Below are positions 9,771 to 21,764 of a stretch of 64,000 bases of DNA, piece by piece (position 1 is the stretch's first letter; each line of letters starts with the position of its first letter). The stretch comes from Branchipolynoe longqiensis (lineage: Eukaryota > Annelida > Polychaeta > Phyllodocida > Polynoidae), in NCBI GenBank assembly GCA_030323885.1, contig CM059196.1:35504481-35568480 (forward strand), read 5' to 3'. The translations under genes were made by a program, and so were the position numbers. The notes under the pieces were generated by a model. That model ran no database searches and was not told the origin of the DNA. It saw only the letters and a list, made by a program, of their open reading frames with translations.

Positions 9771-10100
9771 TTGGTTGGTTGGTTGTTGGAGTTTTACATC
9801 CTGGCAACATCTGAAGTCATATCAGGATGGGTACTGACTTGTGACGGTGTGCACTCATGGTGACTTTATAGTGCTGCCACACTTGGAAATCAGGCGTCGG
9901 CACCATGACCCGTTATCCCACCCAGTCACATTATCCTGACACTGAGTTAACCAGTCCTTGCCCTGCCTTATTAATGCACAGTGTGATGCTAGGAATTGAC
10001 AGTTATCAATTTTATAACTAAATATAAGTCATTGGGTTGATTCGACCGGGAACCGAACTCCCGATCTCCCGCATGCGAGGCCCGCGCTTTACTGATTCGG
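9771..10100 (-). mobile_element. SINE-A, full length, type-1 head
   Basis: Read on the minus strand: a tRNA-like head (GCGCGGGCCTCGCATGCGG, then GGGAGTTCGGTTCCCGG), the complete body, and an end GCCAGGATGTAAAACTCCAACAACCAACCAA. The head differs from the 1368 copy although the body is the same. Confidence 0.85.
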
Positions 10101-10324
10101 TGTGTGGGGTGGATGGGTGAGTGGGTGGGGTTGCCAGGGGTGTGGTATGGGTGCGGGGGTGCGGGAGGGGTTGGGGGGGGGGTGAATACCGCTAGATGAT
10201 AGCCGTTTCTAATTTGTTAATTGCTAGGCGGTATTTAAGGTCATTTGTCGCGGTAAATGGATGGAGCACAAGGTAGGGAGGGTTAGTCGTTCCCTTCTGT
10301 AATCAGCTCTAAGAGGCGGGGAGA

Positions 10325-11335
10325 GAAGGAAGGAAGGTGGTGGTGGTGGTGGTGGTGGTGGTGAAGTTGGTGGTGAGGGTGGTAGCGGTGGTGGTCTGGG
10401 GTTGTGGGGATGGCAGGGGCACTGGCGGCTGTGGTGGTGTTCATGGTGGTGGTGGTGTTGGTGGTGGTGGTGAGCGTGGTGGTGGTGGTGGTGCGGGTGG
10501 TGGTTGTGGTGAGCGTGGTGGTGGTGGTGGTGAGTGTGGTAGCGGTGGTGGTCTGGGGTTGTGGGGGTGGCAGAGTTAAAAGGTGCACTGGCGGCTGTGG
10601 TGGTGTTGATGGTGGTGGTGGTGGTGAGCATGGTGTTGGTGGTGGTGATGGTGGTGGTGGTGAGCCTGGTGGTGGTGGTGGTGAGGGTGGTGGTTGTGGT
10701 GAGCGTGGTGGTGGTGAGGGTGGTGGTGGTGGTGGTGGTGAGGGTGGTTGTGGTAGCGCTGGTGGTCTGGGGTTGTGGGGGTGTCAGTGGTAAAGGTGGT
10801 ACTGGCGGTTGTGGTGTTGGTGGTGGTGATTGGTGATTGGTGATTAGTGATGCTGGAGGCAGGGACGTGGTAGTGGCGTAGCAGGGTGTTGTGGCAGGGT
10901 GTTGGACAGTGGTGGTGTTGATGGTGGGGTGGTGGTGGTATTGGTGGTGCCGTTGTGGTGGCGGTGGTTCACTGGTAGTGGGGTTTTAGTGGAACGATGG
11001 TGGTAGTGAGGGCTGTGGCTGCCTGGTGATGGTAGTGGTGGTTCAACGGCGGCGGTGGTAGCAGTGGGGTTGTGACGGCGGTGGTTCACTGGTAGTGTGG
11101 TGGTAGTGGCGCAGTGGTGGTGACGGTAGATAGTGGTGGCGGTGGCAGCGGAATGATGGTGGTTGTGTGGTGGTGGTGGTTGCGGTCGCTGTGGAGGTGG
11201 TGGTGGTGGAAGTATTTGTAATAGGGTATAGGGGGTGGTGGTGGTAGTGGTGGTGGTGGCGTTGGTTCACTGGTAGTGGGGTTTTGGTGGTGGTGGTATT
11301 GGCAGTGGCGGTACCGGATGTAGTCAGTAGATGGC
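10325..11335. repeat. GGT-type triplet block with higher-order repeats
   Basis: GGTGGT/GGTGAGCGT units. A larger module (GGTAGCGGTGGTGGTCTGGG.., then GGCGGCTGTGGTGGTGTT) recurs at about 10381, 10539 and 10752. A second module, GGTTCACTGGTAGTG, recurs at about 10966, 11087 and 11262. Open frames on both strands are Gly/Val or Thr/Pro/His runs without domains, so no gene is called. Confidence 0.9.
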
Positions 11336-11640
11336 GCCCCGCCCCGCCCCTCCCCCCCTCCCTCCCCCTCCCACACCCCCCCTTCCCCTTACCCCCTCCA
11401 CTGCGGGTTGATGAGGGAGGGCTTGAGCATTGGCGACGTTAAGAATACAGGGCTCGACCGCTCGTTAATGCTCCCCGCCAACGCTGGGGCCGTCGGGTAT
11501 TAGGGCTACATAAGCGGGCAGACAGACTGCATGCCCCTCGAGCAGCTCAGGGAGCAGCCCAGCGAGCAGCTCACCACTATGTGTGCTGCACGCCAGGCAC
11601 CAGGCTTACCATGAAATCACCAATCATTGTATGCTAAATT
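11336..11640. other. C-rich tract then unique CpG-containing sequence
   Basis: 11336-11400 is CCCCTCCC-rich. 11530-11575 has repeated GAGCAGCTC/GAGCAGCCC motifs, also seen near 52000-52030. No coding region seen. Confidence 0.45.
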
Positions 11641-11699
11641 AAAATGTTTATTCAGTAAACATAAATTTTGCATCCGTTTAACAATAATAATTTACATCC

Positions 11700-12310
11700 T
11701 TTATTAAATAGTCTATTAAAATATAAAATAACAATAATAATAACTAAAGTATTGTTACGAAAATAACATGGTAACTGTATAATATTAATAATACTTTAAT
11801 AGCAATACTAATAACAATAATAACTGAATTATTGTTACGATAATAACATGGTAACGTTATAGTATTAATAATACTTTAATACTAATAATAGCAATCCTAC
11901 TAGCAATACTAATTGAAGTATTGTTACGATAATAACATGGTCAGGTTATAATATTAATTATATGTTAATAGCAATACAAATAACAATAATAACTGAAGTA
12001 TTGTTACGATAATAAGATGGTAATGTTATTATATTAATACTACTCTAATACTAATAATAACAATCCTACTAGCAATACTAAGTGAAGTATTGTTACGATA
12101 ATAACATGGTAATGTTATAATATTAATAATACTTTAATAGCAATATTAATAACAATAATAACTTACGTATTGTTATGATAATAACATGGTAACATAATAT
12201 TAATAATATGTTAATAGCAATACTAATAACAATAATAACTGAAGTATTGTTACGATAATAACATGGTAACGTTATAATATTAATAATACTTTAATAGCAA
12301 GACTACTTAC
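11700..12310. repeat. AT-rich tandem array with alternating 80/89-bp units
   Basis: ATTGTTACGATAATAACATGG recurs at about 11751, 11831, 11920, 12000, 12089, 12169 and 12246, giving spacings 80, 89, 80, 89, 80 and 77. The alternation means the effective repeat is a ~169-bp dimer, in which long units add a second (CTACTAGCAATACTA) segment. Confidence 0.85.
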
Positions 12311-13274
12311 TTCTAGATCTCATAATATAACTTTTAATATAAATCGCGCGCAGATAACTAACTGACTGAAGCAATTCTCAGGAGATTATATGGTTAACTG
12401 CACTTGGGACAGATTGGAAATAATGTCCGCGAAAAAAAAGCTGAACTGATGTGGGGCGGGGTGGGGGGTATGGGCGTTTAGTGGTAGTGATTTATTTCAG
12501 CAACACGCTATCAGATCAATCAATGTATCAAGTAACTGTAACGAGAATATTGTAACCATCAGAACAACAAAAATACAACACCCACCATCTTCAATCACGG
12601 AAGTGTTGCATTTATTATTTCATTAAAATATATTTGATTTCGGAAAGAAAAAAAAGAGGCAGGATTCGCGGAGTTTTGTTTTTTTCGTTGACTCTGGGCT
12701 GCTGGGTGTTGGGTCCAATTTTGAGAAATTTGCAAAGCGATTAGGCTCGAGGCGGGCTTTCACGGCGGGAAAGCAGTCACTGAAATTGTTCATGGCGTGG
12801 GAGATGGCGGAGAGGGTTCTGAGTGGGGGATGAGGGTGTGGGAAGTTGGTGGGTGGTGAGGGAGGGGGTAGGGATGGAGGGATGGTGGGCGGGAGGGGGT
12901 AGGGAGGGAGTAGGGAGGGAGGGTGGGTCTCCTTTATCGAGGACTTCAGACGGCTGAGTGGTGGTGGTGGTGGTGAGGGTGGTGGGTTTACTTGGGTACC
13001 AGAGTAATCTGAGTAGAGCAGACTTGAGCTGCTCTGAGCAGGTCAGAGAAACAGGACCCAACGTGGAGGGCAGCGGTGTATGTGGCAGTGGTTCGGGGCA
13101 AGAGGTGGTAGAGGGGGGCAAGGGGTAGGGAGAGGATGTAGGGAGAGGGGGTAGGTAGGGTGAGTGTGCCTAGAGTAATGAGCGAAGCGCTGATGCATGC
13201 TGGGAAATATGGAGGCCCTGCTGCTATCTCAGTATCTGCATGCTGGGTCAGTACCTCCCTCCTCTATTTTTTTC
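12311..13274. other. Unique sequence, AT-rich then G-rich
   Basis: Nothing gene-like. 12805-13160 is GGGAGG/GGTGG-rich. GGCGGGAAA at 12764-12772 matches an E2F-type site by eye, but with no gene nearby it may be chance. Confidence 0.4.
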
Positions 13275-13275
13275 C

Positions 13276-13301
13276 CGGAGAGAGAGAGAGAGAGAGAGAG
13301 A
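13276..13301. repeat. (GA)n microsatellite
   Basis: About 13 GA units following CCCGGA. Confidence 0.9.
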
Positions 13302-13763
13302 GTGTGGGGAGTGGTTCTGTATTCCCTGCCGCGCGGAACTTGTTTCTGTAGCACATAGAGATGAAGCAGCGCCATCTGTGTGAGGGTCAGTGTGAACCAA
13401 TCCGCTTGGGGAGGGGCTGGTGTGGGCGAGGGGCGTGGGTGGGGCGGCGGTGGGGGGGGGGGGGGTTGTATATACACAGGGTTGCTCTCCAGCATGCGAG
13501 CTGTTCAGCCTAACGCGATATGGCCTGAGGCGGACCCGGTTTGATTCCCAGTGAACAGGATTCCTTTGGTCCTGGCCACATAGATGGGAGAGGGTCCGTG
13601 TGATAGAGCTAGTGAGCAGATGCGGGCGGTGGCAAGGGTGGGGTGGGGGTGGCGGGGCTTATGGACGAGTAATAATGAGTCGGGTAATAATGAGCGGTAG
13701 GGTAAGGTATTAATTGGCTGTGTACACATATGTGATATATAATGAATTATGGGACATGGGACC
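13302..13763. other. Unique sequence with a poly-G run
   Basis: Poly-G around 13453-13466. No gene recognised. Confidence 0.45.
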
Positions 13764-14059
13764 AGACGGGATTGCTGAATGAGTTCAGCGTCCGTCTCCT
13801 GTTTTGGTAGATCGTGGAATTCGAACCCATGGGTTCAAACCCTGATCGCATCAAACCACTGATTTAAAAATTGATATGTGTTGCTTCCTAGCCAGGCGAT
13901 TGGCATTATTAGGATAGGGCAAGGCCTGGTTGGGTCAGTGTCCGGGTAATGTGACTAAGTGGGATATCAGATTATGGTGCTGGCGGCCTGATCTCCCAGG
14001 GGGCAGCACTATAAAGTCACAGTGTGTGTGCACTGTCACAAGTCGGTACCCGTCCTGAT
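13764..14059 (+). mobile_element. SINE-A, type-2 head, 3' tail missing
   Basis: Head GCGTCCGTCTCCTGTTTTGG with AACCCATGGGTTCAAACCC, then the body to GTCGGTACCCGTCCTGAT. It stops there, without the ATGACCTTAG..GACGTAAAAC end. Confidence 0.85.
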
Positions 14060-14324
14060 GCCAAATTGTGGATAGTTTACACAAGAAGATCTTTTTACTT
14101 GAAATTAAGATGAACGGATAATTTTGAATCCACGTATTGTCATAGTTATCGTTATTGTTTCTTGTACCACCTCTATATACAAATATTGTGGAGTATAAGG
14201 CGAGTTCAGTTAACATAGGCCTACATTGAAAGCCGTATAATTCAAACAATGTCAGTGCCGTTAGAACAGAATGATTACCTACCTCACACGGCGAGGGATT
14301 ACCCAAGGTTGGCATTGGTCTAGT

Positions 14325-14490
14325 AATAAATATATATGTACATATACATATAAATATATACATAGATATATATGCATATCCAATATGCAGAAATGTACAT
14401 ATGTATATGTGCATATATGGATCCATACATATATACTTATTTCCACATAAACATATATACACATATACATACACACACATACATACACGT
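14325..14490. repeat. TATA/CA-type microsatellite region
   Basis: Imperfect ATATATACATATAC and ACATACACACAC repeats. Minus-strand frames rich in Tyr/Cys/Ile here are repeat artefacts. Confidence 0.8.
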
Positions 14491-14836
14491 CGAGCAGCTT
14501 ACTGTATGTAGGTCAGAAGAACCGCCCGGACCTGATACCATCACATCGCATCAGTTGGGGCACTCAACCAACTCTCCGAAGGGTTTATTAATAGCTAATG
14601 GAACAGCTCATGTAAAGCTCACAGACTTCCCCCTATCTGGTTGTGCCCACACACGCCATCTAATGGGGTTCCACTGTGCCCGAGGATAAACCTAATTAAT
14701 GGTGCCCGGATCTTTATTGGAGGAGATACTAATCGCAATGTGAGTGTGTGTGTTGGAGGAGGAAGGGAAGCCGGCGAGTTTCTCGTAGTGTCGTTAAACT
14801 GGTTACTGAGAACATCAGTAATATCGTTATCGTATG
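14491..14836. other. Unique sequence
   Basis: No coding, RNA or transposon signal recognised. Confidence 0.45.
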
Positions 14837-14837
14837 A

Positions 14838-15108
14838 TTTGTGGGGAGAGGGGAAGAGGAGGAGGAAGAGGAGGAGGACGGGGGAGGGAGGAGGGGGGAT
14901 GGGGAGAGGGGGAGGAGGTGGATGAGGGGAAGGGAGGAGGGGTAGAGGGGGGGGGGGAGGATGGGAGGGGTAGGATGGTGGAGGAGTGGGAGAGGATGGG
15001 TAGGGGGAAGGGAGGGGGAGGGAGGAGGAGGGAAGGGAGGAGAGGGTGGGGAGGAGGGGGAGGGGGTAGAGGGGAGGATGGGGAGAGGGGGAGGATGAGG
15101 AGCTGGAG
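14838..15108. repeat. Purine-rich GGGAGG/GGAGGA tract
   Basis: 270 bases with nearly all purines on the plus strand. Frames on both strands are open and low-complexity (Gly/Arg/Glu or Pro/Ser/Leu). Confidence 0.9.
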
Positions 15109-15519
15109 GTAAGGTGATTGTTGCATAAAGTGACTATTTAAGCTACCAACCCCCACCATGTACCCACACACCATGGCTTGTTAATGTGATAACAATCTAT
15201 TATCGCCCGATGTGGTCGCAAATTGATGTGTTGGTTTATATCTAGCAGGATGAAGGGATTGGATTGCTTTTGGTGAGACTGATCGGCTTGCACATGCATT
15301 CCTTTACTTGCTGCTCCTTAGTTGGAACTTGGGCCCCTGCGAGCCGTGTGGGGGATGGGTGATGGGGTGGGTGAGTGGAGGGGCAGGGGGGGCGTGGAAG
15401 TTGGGGGGGGGGGGGGGAGGCAGCGAAGGGCGCGTGTAGGGAATGAGAGACGAAGGGTTAGGGCAGCGGGAGGGCAGATTGGGCGATAATGGGATCAACG
15501 TCCCGTATGTCACGTGGGC
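15109..15519. other. Unique sequence with a poly-G run
   Basis: Poly-G near 15404-15418 within a G-rich stretch. Nothing else recognised. Confidence 0.45.
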
Positions 15520-15665
15520 CGTGATCCGGAGCAGGTCCGCACTGTGGTCGCCCCGCGGCCCCGCCCAGGGAGCGCGCTGATTGGACTATTTACAGGCCGC
15601 CTGTCCGCAGTCGCCACCACGCGGCGCTGATCACCAAACGGCGCGCCGGGCAGGCACGCTCCTGG
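15520..15665. promoter_or_regulatory. CpG-rich promoter-like patch
   Basis: Dense CpG with a GC box (CCCCGCCCAG) and a reverse CCAAT box (GATTGGAC), followed by several GGCGC palindromes. No adjacent exon is visible, so a promoter is only a guess. Confidence 0.2.
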
Positions 15666-15976
15666 TGGGTCGGTTTGTGTTGGGGGGCGGGTGGGTGTAA
15701 AGGTCAGGCGGTGTGGGGGACACGGGACACACACACACACACACCCCGTCCCCCCACACACAGACACTCCAATACACACATACAGACACTCCAATACACA
15801 CATACCAAAGGGTGAGGTTTGAATCCCAGACAAGATGAGCTGGGGGATGCTTCTGAGGTGGGTGGGAACAGGGAACATGGTGCCGGGGGTGGGGGGTGCG
15901 GGGCGAGCGGGGAGGGTGTGTGTGGAGGTCAGGCTGTTTGTGGGGACGTGGGCCCCCTCTCCTTACTCGGCTGCTT

Positions 15977-16153
15977 AGCTCGGTGTCAGGATAATGTGAC
16001 TGAGTGGGATATCAGGTCATGGTGCCGGCGGCCTGATTTCCCAGTGGGGCAGCACTATAAAATCGCCATGAGTGCGTACTGTCACAAGTCGGTACCCGTT
16101 CTGATATGACCTTAGATGTTGCTAGGACGTAAAACAACAACCAACAAACAAAC
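15977..16153 (+). mobile_element. SINE-A, 5'-truncated
   Basis: Starts inside the body at GCTCGGTGTCAGGATAATG and continues to GACGTAAAACAACAACC with a CAAACAAA tail. Confidence 0.85.
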
Positions 16154-16839
16154 CTCTCCCTACTCACACACACTCCAATACACACACATAAGCCGTTGTG
16201 GGGATGATTCTGGCGGGGCGGGGACTGGGAAGATGGTGGCAGTGGGAAGGCGGGTGGTGGGGAAGTGGGGGGGTGGGGGAGGTCAGGCAGGTGTGGGGAC
16301 ATGGGACCCCCCCCCCCCCACACCTCCCTCCCGATGCACACATATTCCAATACACACATACCCCTGTATGGGGATGGTTCGGGCGGAGCGGGAACGGGCG
16401 GTTCGGAGGGAGTTGCGAGGAGAAGTGGCCGTGGGGGCGGGGGGGGGGGGGGTGGAGCGGGGATGTGAGGTGGGGATGGTGTTGGGAAGAGGAGGGGAAG
16501 GGGTGGTGATTATGCTGATGGTGAGGGGGTTGAGTGTCGGGAGACGAAGTGGCGGTGGGGTAAGGAGGTGGTAGTGGGGTTGGGCACTGGTGGATGGAGG
16601 GGTGGTAGGGGTGGGATGGAGAGGGGGTTGAGGGTGGGGAGAGGATGGGGAAGAGGCGGTTGGGGCTAGCGGTTGGGTGACGAGGGTATTTGGGGGTGGA
16701 GGATGGCGGTGATGTGTGGATGGGGGTGTGGCTGCATGGTGGTGGCCGAAGCATAAACAACTGGGCTGAGTGTAAATAGGGCTGGTGGGTGGCAGGTATA
16801 TAGAAGCTACTGCTGGGGTGTCTGTAGACGATGGGCTAT
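16154..16839. other. G-rich sequence with C and G homopolymers
   Basis: C run near 16307-16319 and G run near 16440-16451, otherwise GGGGTGG/GAGGGGG-rich. Overlapping frames on both strands have no motif; no gene called. Confidence 0.5.
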
Positions 16840-16849
16840 AGAGAGCCAG

Positions 16850-16965
16850 TGTGTGTGGTGTGTGTGTAGTGTGTGTGTAGTGCGTGTTGTGTGTCTAGTG
16901 TGTGTAGTGTGTGGTGTGTGTGTAGTATTTGTAGTGTGTGTATTGTGCGTAGTGTGTGTGTGTGG
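16850..16965. repeat. GTGTGTAGT microsatellite
   Basis: Imperfect GTGTGTAGT repeats. Confidence 0.85.
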
Positions 16966-17029
16966 CCGGCATAGCAGAGGCTAGCGGGGTGGGGTATGTG
17001 TGGCAGAGGATGACGGGGTGGGTGAGGTG

Positions 17030-17330
17030 GCTGACAGTACTGAAGTGGGTGGGGGGCGGGCGGAATCGTGGGTGGAGGGTGGCTGACTGCTGTGTTCCTG
17101 CTAAACAGAACACATTGGAAGAAATATGTGGGTATGAGTGTGTGTGGGGGGAGGGGGGGGGGGGGGTTAGTACTAGTAGACGATGGTTGGCACAGTGGTA
17201 GTGCATCAAGTAGACTAAAACGACTGTATGGCGGCGGTTGGTATGCAATACTTCATATAGTCAAAAGGGGGAGGGTGGATGAGGGGGGGGGGGTTGGCAA
17301 AGGGCTAGGGGGTTCAGGGGGGGGGGGGGC
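17030..17330. other. G-rich sequence with several long G runs
   Basis: Poly-G near 17147-17165, 17284-17292 and 17318-17329. No gene recognised. Confidence 0.45.
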
Positions 17331-17626
17331 TTGTCGGAGACCTGAGATGACTATGACGCCTGGGGAAAAGGAAACTCTGGACGTGACGGTGTTGAGGAAC
17401 TGAAGGTTTCGGTGACCAGGAAGGTAGGCGACCAGGACGGGGACTTAACATTGGAAAGGGACCGGAAATGCGGCTTAGATTGAGTCACGTGAGTGTAGGT
17501 TGGTGATCAGGGCAACAACATAGACAGCGCAACAAGATAGTAGTTGAATGGTACATAAACCCTTTTATATAAATATGATTTGTGGTTTGCCAAATACATT
17601 TTTGCCTTGTTCACTATGCACTTCCG

Positions 17627-17974
17627 CCTGGACCGGACGCGGTGGCTCAGTTGGTAGAGCACGGGCTTTCCGTGCGGATGGTTGAGAGTTTGAATCCCAG
17701 CTAAGTCAAACCAATGACTTATGAAGTTGATGATTGTTGCTTCCTAGCCTGGCGCTCTAGCATTAATAGGATAGGACAAGGACTGGTTTGCACAGTATCC
17801 GGATAATGTGACTGTGTGGGACTTATGGTTGTGGTGCTGATGGCCTGGACCCCATTCGGGCAGCACTATAAGGTTGCCATGAGTGTGCACTGTAACAAGT
17901 CGGCACCCATCCTGATATGACCTTAGCTGTTGCTAGGATATAACACACCATACAAACAAACTCCCTGGACCGGA
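17627..17974 (+). mobile_element. SINE-A, full length, type-1 head, 11-bp target duplication
   Basis: The head has an A-box-like TGGCTCAGTTGG and a B-box-like AGTTTGAATCCC. The body is complete, ending TGCTAGGATATAACACACC and CAAACAAAC. The sequence CCTGGACCGGA occurs at 17627-17637 and again at 17964-17974, an exact 11-bp direct repeat. It fits a target-site duplication from LINE-type retrotransposition. Confidence 0.85.
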
Positions 17975-18224
17975 TGTCAGCATGCTACCGGAAGGACTCG
18001 GCACTTCCGGGACCTGGAGGAGGAGCTGCCAACGCAAGGATATAGCTGTCTGTACATGTGCCTGAAACTTTCGCTCGAGCCTGACCTGTTTGGAAGGTGA
18101 GCAAAGTTTCAGGTGTGTGTAAGGGCGGTATGGCAACACGAGCTAACGACAGCATTGGACCAACACCTCACCAGTTAGCGGAATTCTATATGTGGGTTTG
18201 TATAGCAGCTTCAACTTCAGACAT

Positions 18225-18975
18225 TCATAAAGTGGTTTCTCATCCGAAGTGGCTTCTATGTTTTCAGTGGTTTCTTTTTGTAAGAAGTCTCTCTTAGTAA
18301 GCGGCTTGTTTCCCATACGTCGCTTGTATTCCTCATGTGGTTTCTCTCTCTAGTTGATTTCCATTCCTTAAGTGGCTTCTCTCCATAGTTGACTTACATT
18401 CCAAAAATGGCCTCTCTCCTTGAGTGGCTTCCGTTCAGTAAGTGGCTTCTCTCCCGAAGTGACCGCCATTCCTTAAGGGGCTTACATTCCAAAGGTGGCC
18501 TGTCTCATTAAGTGGATTCCGTTCATTAAGTGGCTTCACTCCCGAAGTGACTTAAATTCATTAAGTGGCTTCTCTCCCTAAGTGGCTTGTATTTATTTAA
18601 AGGCTTCTTTCCTTAAGTGACTTCCATTCATTACGTCGCTTCTCTGCCTAAGTGGCTTCTATCAGTTAAACTGGCTTCTCTCCCTATTTGGTTTCGATTC
18701 ATAAGTGGCTGCTCGTCCCAGTTGGCTTCTTTTCATAAGTGGCTTCTTGGTACCTTAATTGTCTTCCTATGTTTTTTGATCGATTGATTAGTGGTTTCTT
18801 TACGCTGTTTTGGCAGCATATGCCATATTCATGGCAAGTCTTCCTATGTAGGTTGTCTTTCTATGTATGTTGTCTTCCTCCTAACTGACACACATTCATA
18901 AGTGGTTTTTTTTCCTGAGTAGCTTCTCTCAATAAATGGCTTCTCTTGCTAAGTGGCTTATTTTCCTATCTGAAT
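18225..18975. repeat. Degenerate AAGTGGCTTCTCTCC minisatellite
   Basis: Dozens of diverged ~18-19 bp units (AAGTGGCTTCNNTCC alternating with CATTCATT). A SINE-M fragment interrupts it at 18778-18836. Confidence 0.8.
18778..18836 (-). mobile_element. SINE-M 3' fragment
   Basis: GATCGATTGATTAGTGG, TTTACGCTGTTTTGGCAGCA and CATATTCATGGC match the reverse complement of 7395-7450. It lies within the GGCTTCTC minisatellite. Confidence 0.6.
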
Positions 18976-19039
18976 GATCATATCCCACTTCTGACCATGT
19001 TTATTTTCTGATTCGGAGCCATAGTGATGTGAACTCAGC

Positions 19040-19675
19040 ATTGAAAAAGATGAAGAAGTGAACAGAATGAAGCACGGAAAAGAGAAACATATTTAACAGA
19101 ATGGTGCATTGAAAAGAAATGCACATTTAATAGGATGACGTATTAAAAAGAAATGCACATTTAACAGAATGCCACATTAAAAAAAGCACATTTAATAGAA
19201 TCACGTATTAAAAAGAAATGCACATTTAACAGAACGACATATTAAAAAGAAATGCACCTTTAACAGAATGGCACATTAAAAAAAGAGCACATTTAATAGA
19301 ATCACATATTAAAAAGAAATGCATCTTTAACAGAATGACACATTAAAAAAAGAGCACATTTAATCGAATCACGTATTAAAAAGAAATGCACATTTAACAG
19401 AATGACACATTCAAAAGAAATGCGCATTTAACAGAATGACACATTTAACAAAAAGCACATTTAATAGAATCACGTATTAAAAAGAAATGCACATTTAACA
19501 GAATGACATATTAAAAAGAAATGCACATTTAACAGAATGACATATTAAAAAGAAATGCACCTTTAACAGATTGACACATTCAAAAAAGAGCACATTTAAT
19601 AGAATCACATATTAAAAAGAATTGCGCACTTAACAGAATGACACATTAAAAAAACAAAACATTTAATACAATCCT
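19040..19675. repeat. 34-bp-class minisatellite
   Basis: Units such as CACATTTAACAGAATGACA then TATTAAAAAGAAATG, repeated about 18 times. Variants TTTAATAGAATCACG and AAAAAAAGAGCA alternate. Confidence 0.85.
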
Positions 19676-20139
19676 TCTCGGACGCACGGTAGTGGGTGGC
19701 GGGGGACAGGGCTCTCTAGAGACCAGGAGTTGAACTCTCTGTTGGGGAAGGCTGTTGTTTTCTCTGCCAGCCTTGCTACAATGGGGAGTCTCCTGGCATA
19801 TCACAAGCGCGGTCATTATGAGGAACTGGCCTCTGATTGGATGATATTCACTCAGCGAGAAGGCCCGAAGCTGGTTACCCACGAGCACAGGTGGGAACTG
19901 TTTTGAACGGTCTCACAGATTCGCTGGTTCTGGCAAGCTGCATCCAAACCACTTTCTCTTTTAAACCAAAGAAATGAAGGCAATTTGTGTGTGCTGCTCT
20001 GTGCTTTACTTTGGAGGGTGAAGATGTGTGTTTTCCGTTTAGCCAGTTTCTCTTCGATGAATGGCGTATGGGTGAATGGTCCCTATTTCCTCCCTGTTAA
20101 TGGTGCATTATTTGTGTGTTTTCTGGTTAGCTAGTTCCT
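19676..20139. other. Unique sequence
   Basis: No gene or element recognised. The right end grades into the 43-bp array. Confidence 0.45.
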
Positions 20140-21480
20140 CTTTGATAATGATGTATTATTCATGGATTTTCTGGTGAATCCTCTTTGATAATGATGTATT
20201 ATTCATGGATTTTCTGGTGAATCCTCTTTGATAATGATGTATTATTTATGGATTTTCTGGTGAATCCTCTTTGATAATGATGTATTATTATTCATGGATT
20301 TTCTGGTGAATCCTCTTTGATAATGATATATTATTTATTGATTTTCTGGTGCTTTGATAATGATGTATTATTCATGGATTTTCTGGTGAATCCTCTTTGA
20401 TAATGATGTATTATTCATGGATTTTCTGGTGAATCCTCTTTGATAATGATGTAATATTCATGGATTTTCTGGTGAATCCTCTTTGATAATGATGTATTAT
20501 TCATGGATTTTCTGGTGAATCCTCTTTGATAATGATGTATTATTCATGGATTTTCTGGTGAATCCTCTTTGATAATGATGTATTATTCATGGATTTTCTG
20601 GTGAATCCTCTTTGATAATGATGTATTATTCATGGATTTTCTGGTGAATCCTCTTTGATAATGATGTATTATTCATGGATTTTCTGGTGAATCCTCTTTG
20701 ATAATGATGTATTATTTATGGATTTTCTGGTGAATCCTCTTTGATAATGATGTATTATTTATGGATTTTCTGGTGAATCCTCTTTGATAATGATGTATTA
20801 TTCATGGATTTTCTGGTGAATCCTCTTTGATAATGATGTATTATTTATGGATTTTCTGGTGAATCCTCTTTGATAATGATGTATTATTCATGGATTTTCT
20901 GGTGAATCCTCTTTGATAATGATGTATTATTTATGGATTTTCTGGTGAATCCTCTTTGATAATGATGTATTATTATTCATGGATTTTCTGGTGAATCCTC
21001 TTTGATAATGATGTATTATTCATGGATTTTCTGGTGAATCCTCTTTGATAATGATGTATTATTTATGGATTTTCTGGTGAATCCTCTTTGATAATGATGT
21101 ATTATTCATGGATTTTCTGGTGAATCCTCTTTGATAATGATGTATTATTCATGGATTTTCTGGTGAATCCTCTTTGATAATGATGTATTAATATTCATGG
21201 ATTTTCTGGTGAATCCTCTTTGATAATGATGTATTAATATTCATGGATTTTCTGGTGAATCCTCTTTGATAATGATGTATTATTCATGGATTTTCTGGTG
21301 AATCCTCTTTGATAATGATGTATTATTTATGGATTTTCTAGTGAATCCTCTTTGATAATGCTGTATTATTTATGGATTTTCTGGTGAATCCTCTTTGATA
21401 ATGATGTATTATTTATGGATTTTTTTGTTAATCCTCTTTGATAATGATGTATATTTATGGATTTTCTTGTGAACTATTTC
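20140..21480. repeat. 43-bp minisatellite, about 31 units
   Basis: Unit: GTATTATTCATGGATTTTCT followed by GGTGAATCCTCTTTGATAAT and GAT. Most units are near-identical, differing only at TTC/TTT before ATGG, which implies recent amplification. A few carry a 3-bp ATT insertion, and edge units are more diverged. Confidence 0.95.
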
Positions 21481-21677
21481 CTCTTTGATAATGGTAAATG
21501 GTGTATTTATAACTATTATTTACTTGGAGAAATAAAAGGTTATGTTCTATGATGTGTATTGTATCCACTATAAATCTAGAGAGAGCTTGTAGACTTGTTT
21601 GTTGTATTTTTAGGTCCCAGCAGCATGTAAGGTCCTATTAGAACGGAGAGCTGTAGTCTAAAAAAGGCTAGTTTATA

Positions 21678-21758
21678 GTACTGTCTCACAGTGGGACAGT
21701 ACTATAAAGTTTCCATCAGTGTGCACTTTCACAAGTCGGTACCCGTCCTGATAAGATC
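21678..21758 (+). mobile_element. SINE-A fragment (distal body)
   Basis: CACAGTGGGACAGTACTATAAAGTTTCC through CAAGTCGGTACCCGTCCTGAT; head and tail absent. Confidence 0.75.
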
Positions 21759-21764
21759 AGGGTA

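Noticed and set aside
17640..17705. Possible functional tRNA gene
   Set aside because: A- and B-box-like sequences are present, but it is the head of a SINE with an attached body and a target duplication; no acceptor-stem closure.
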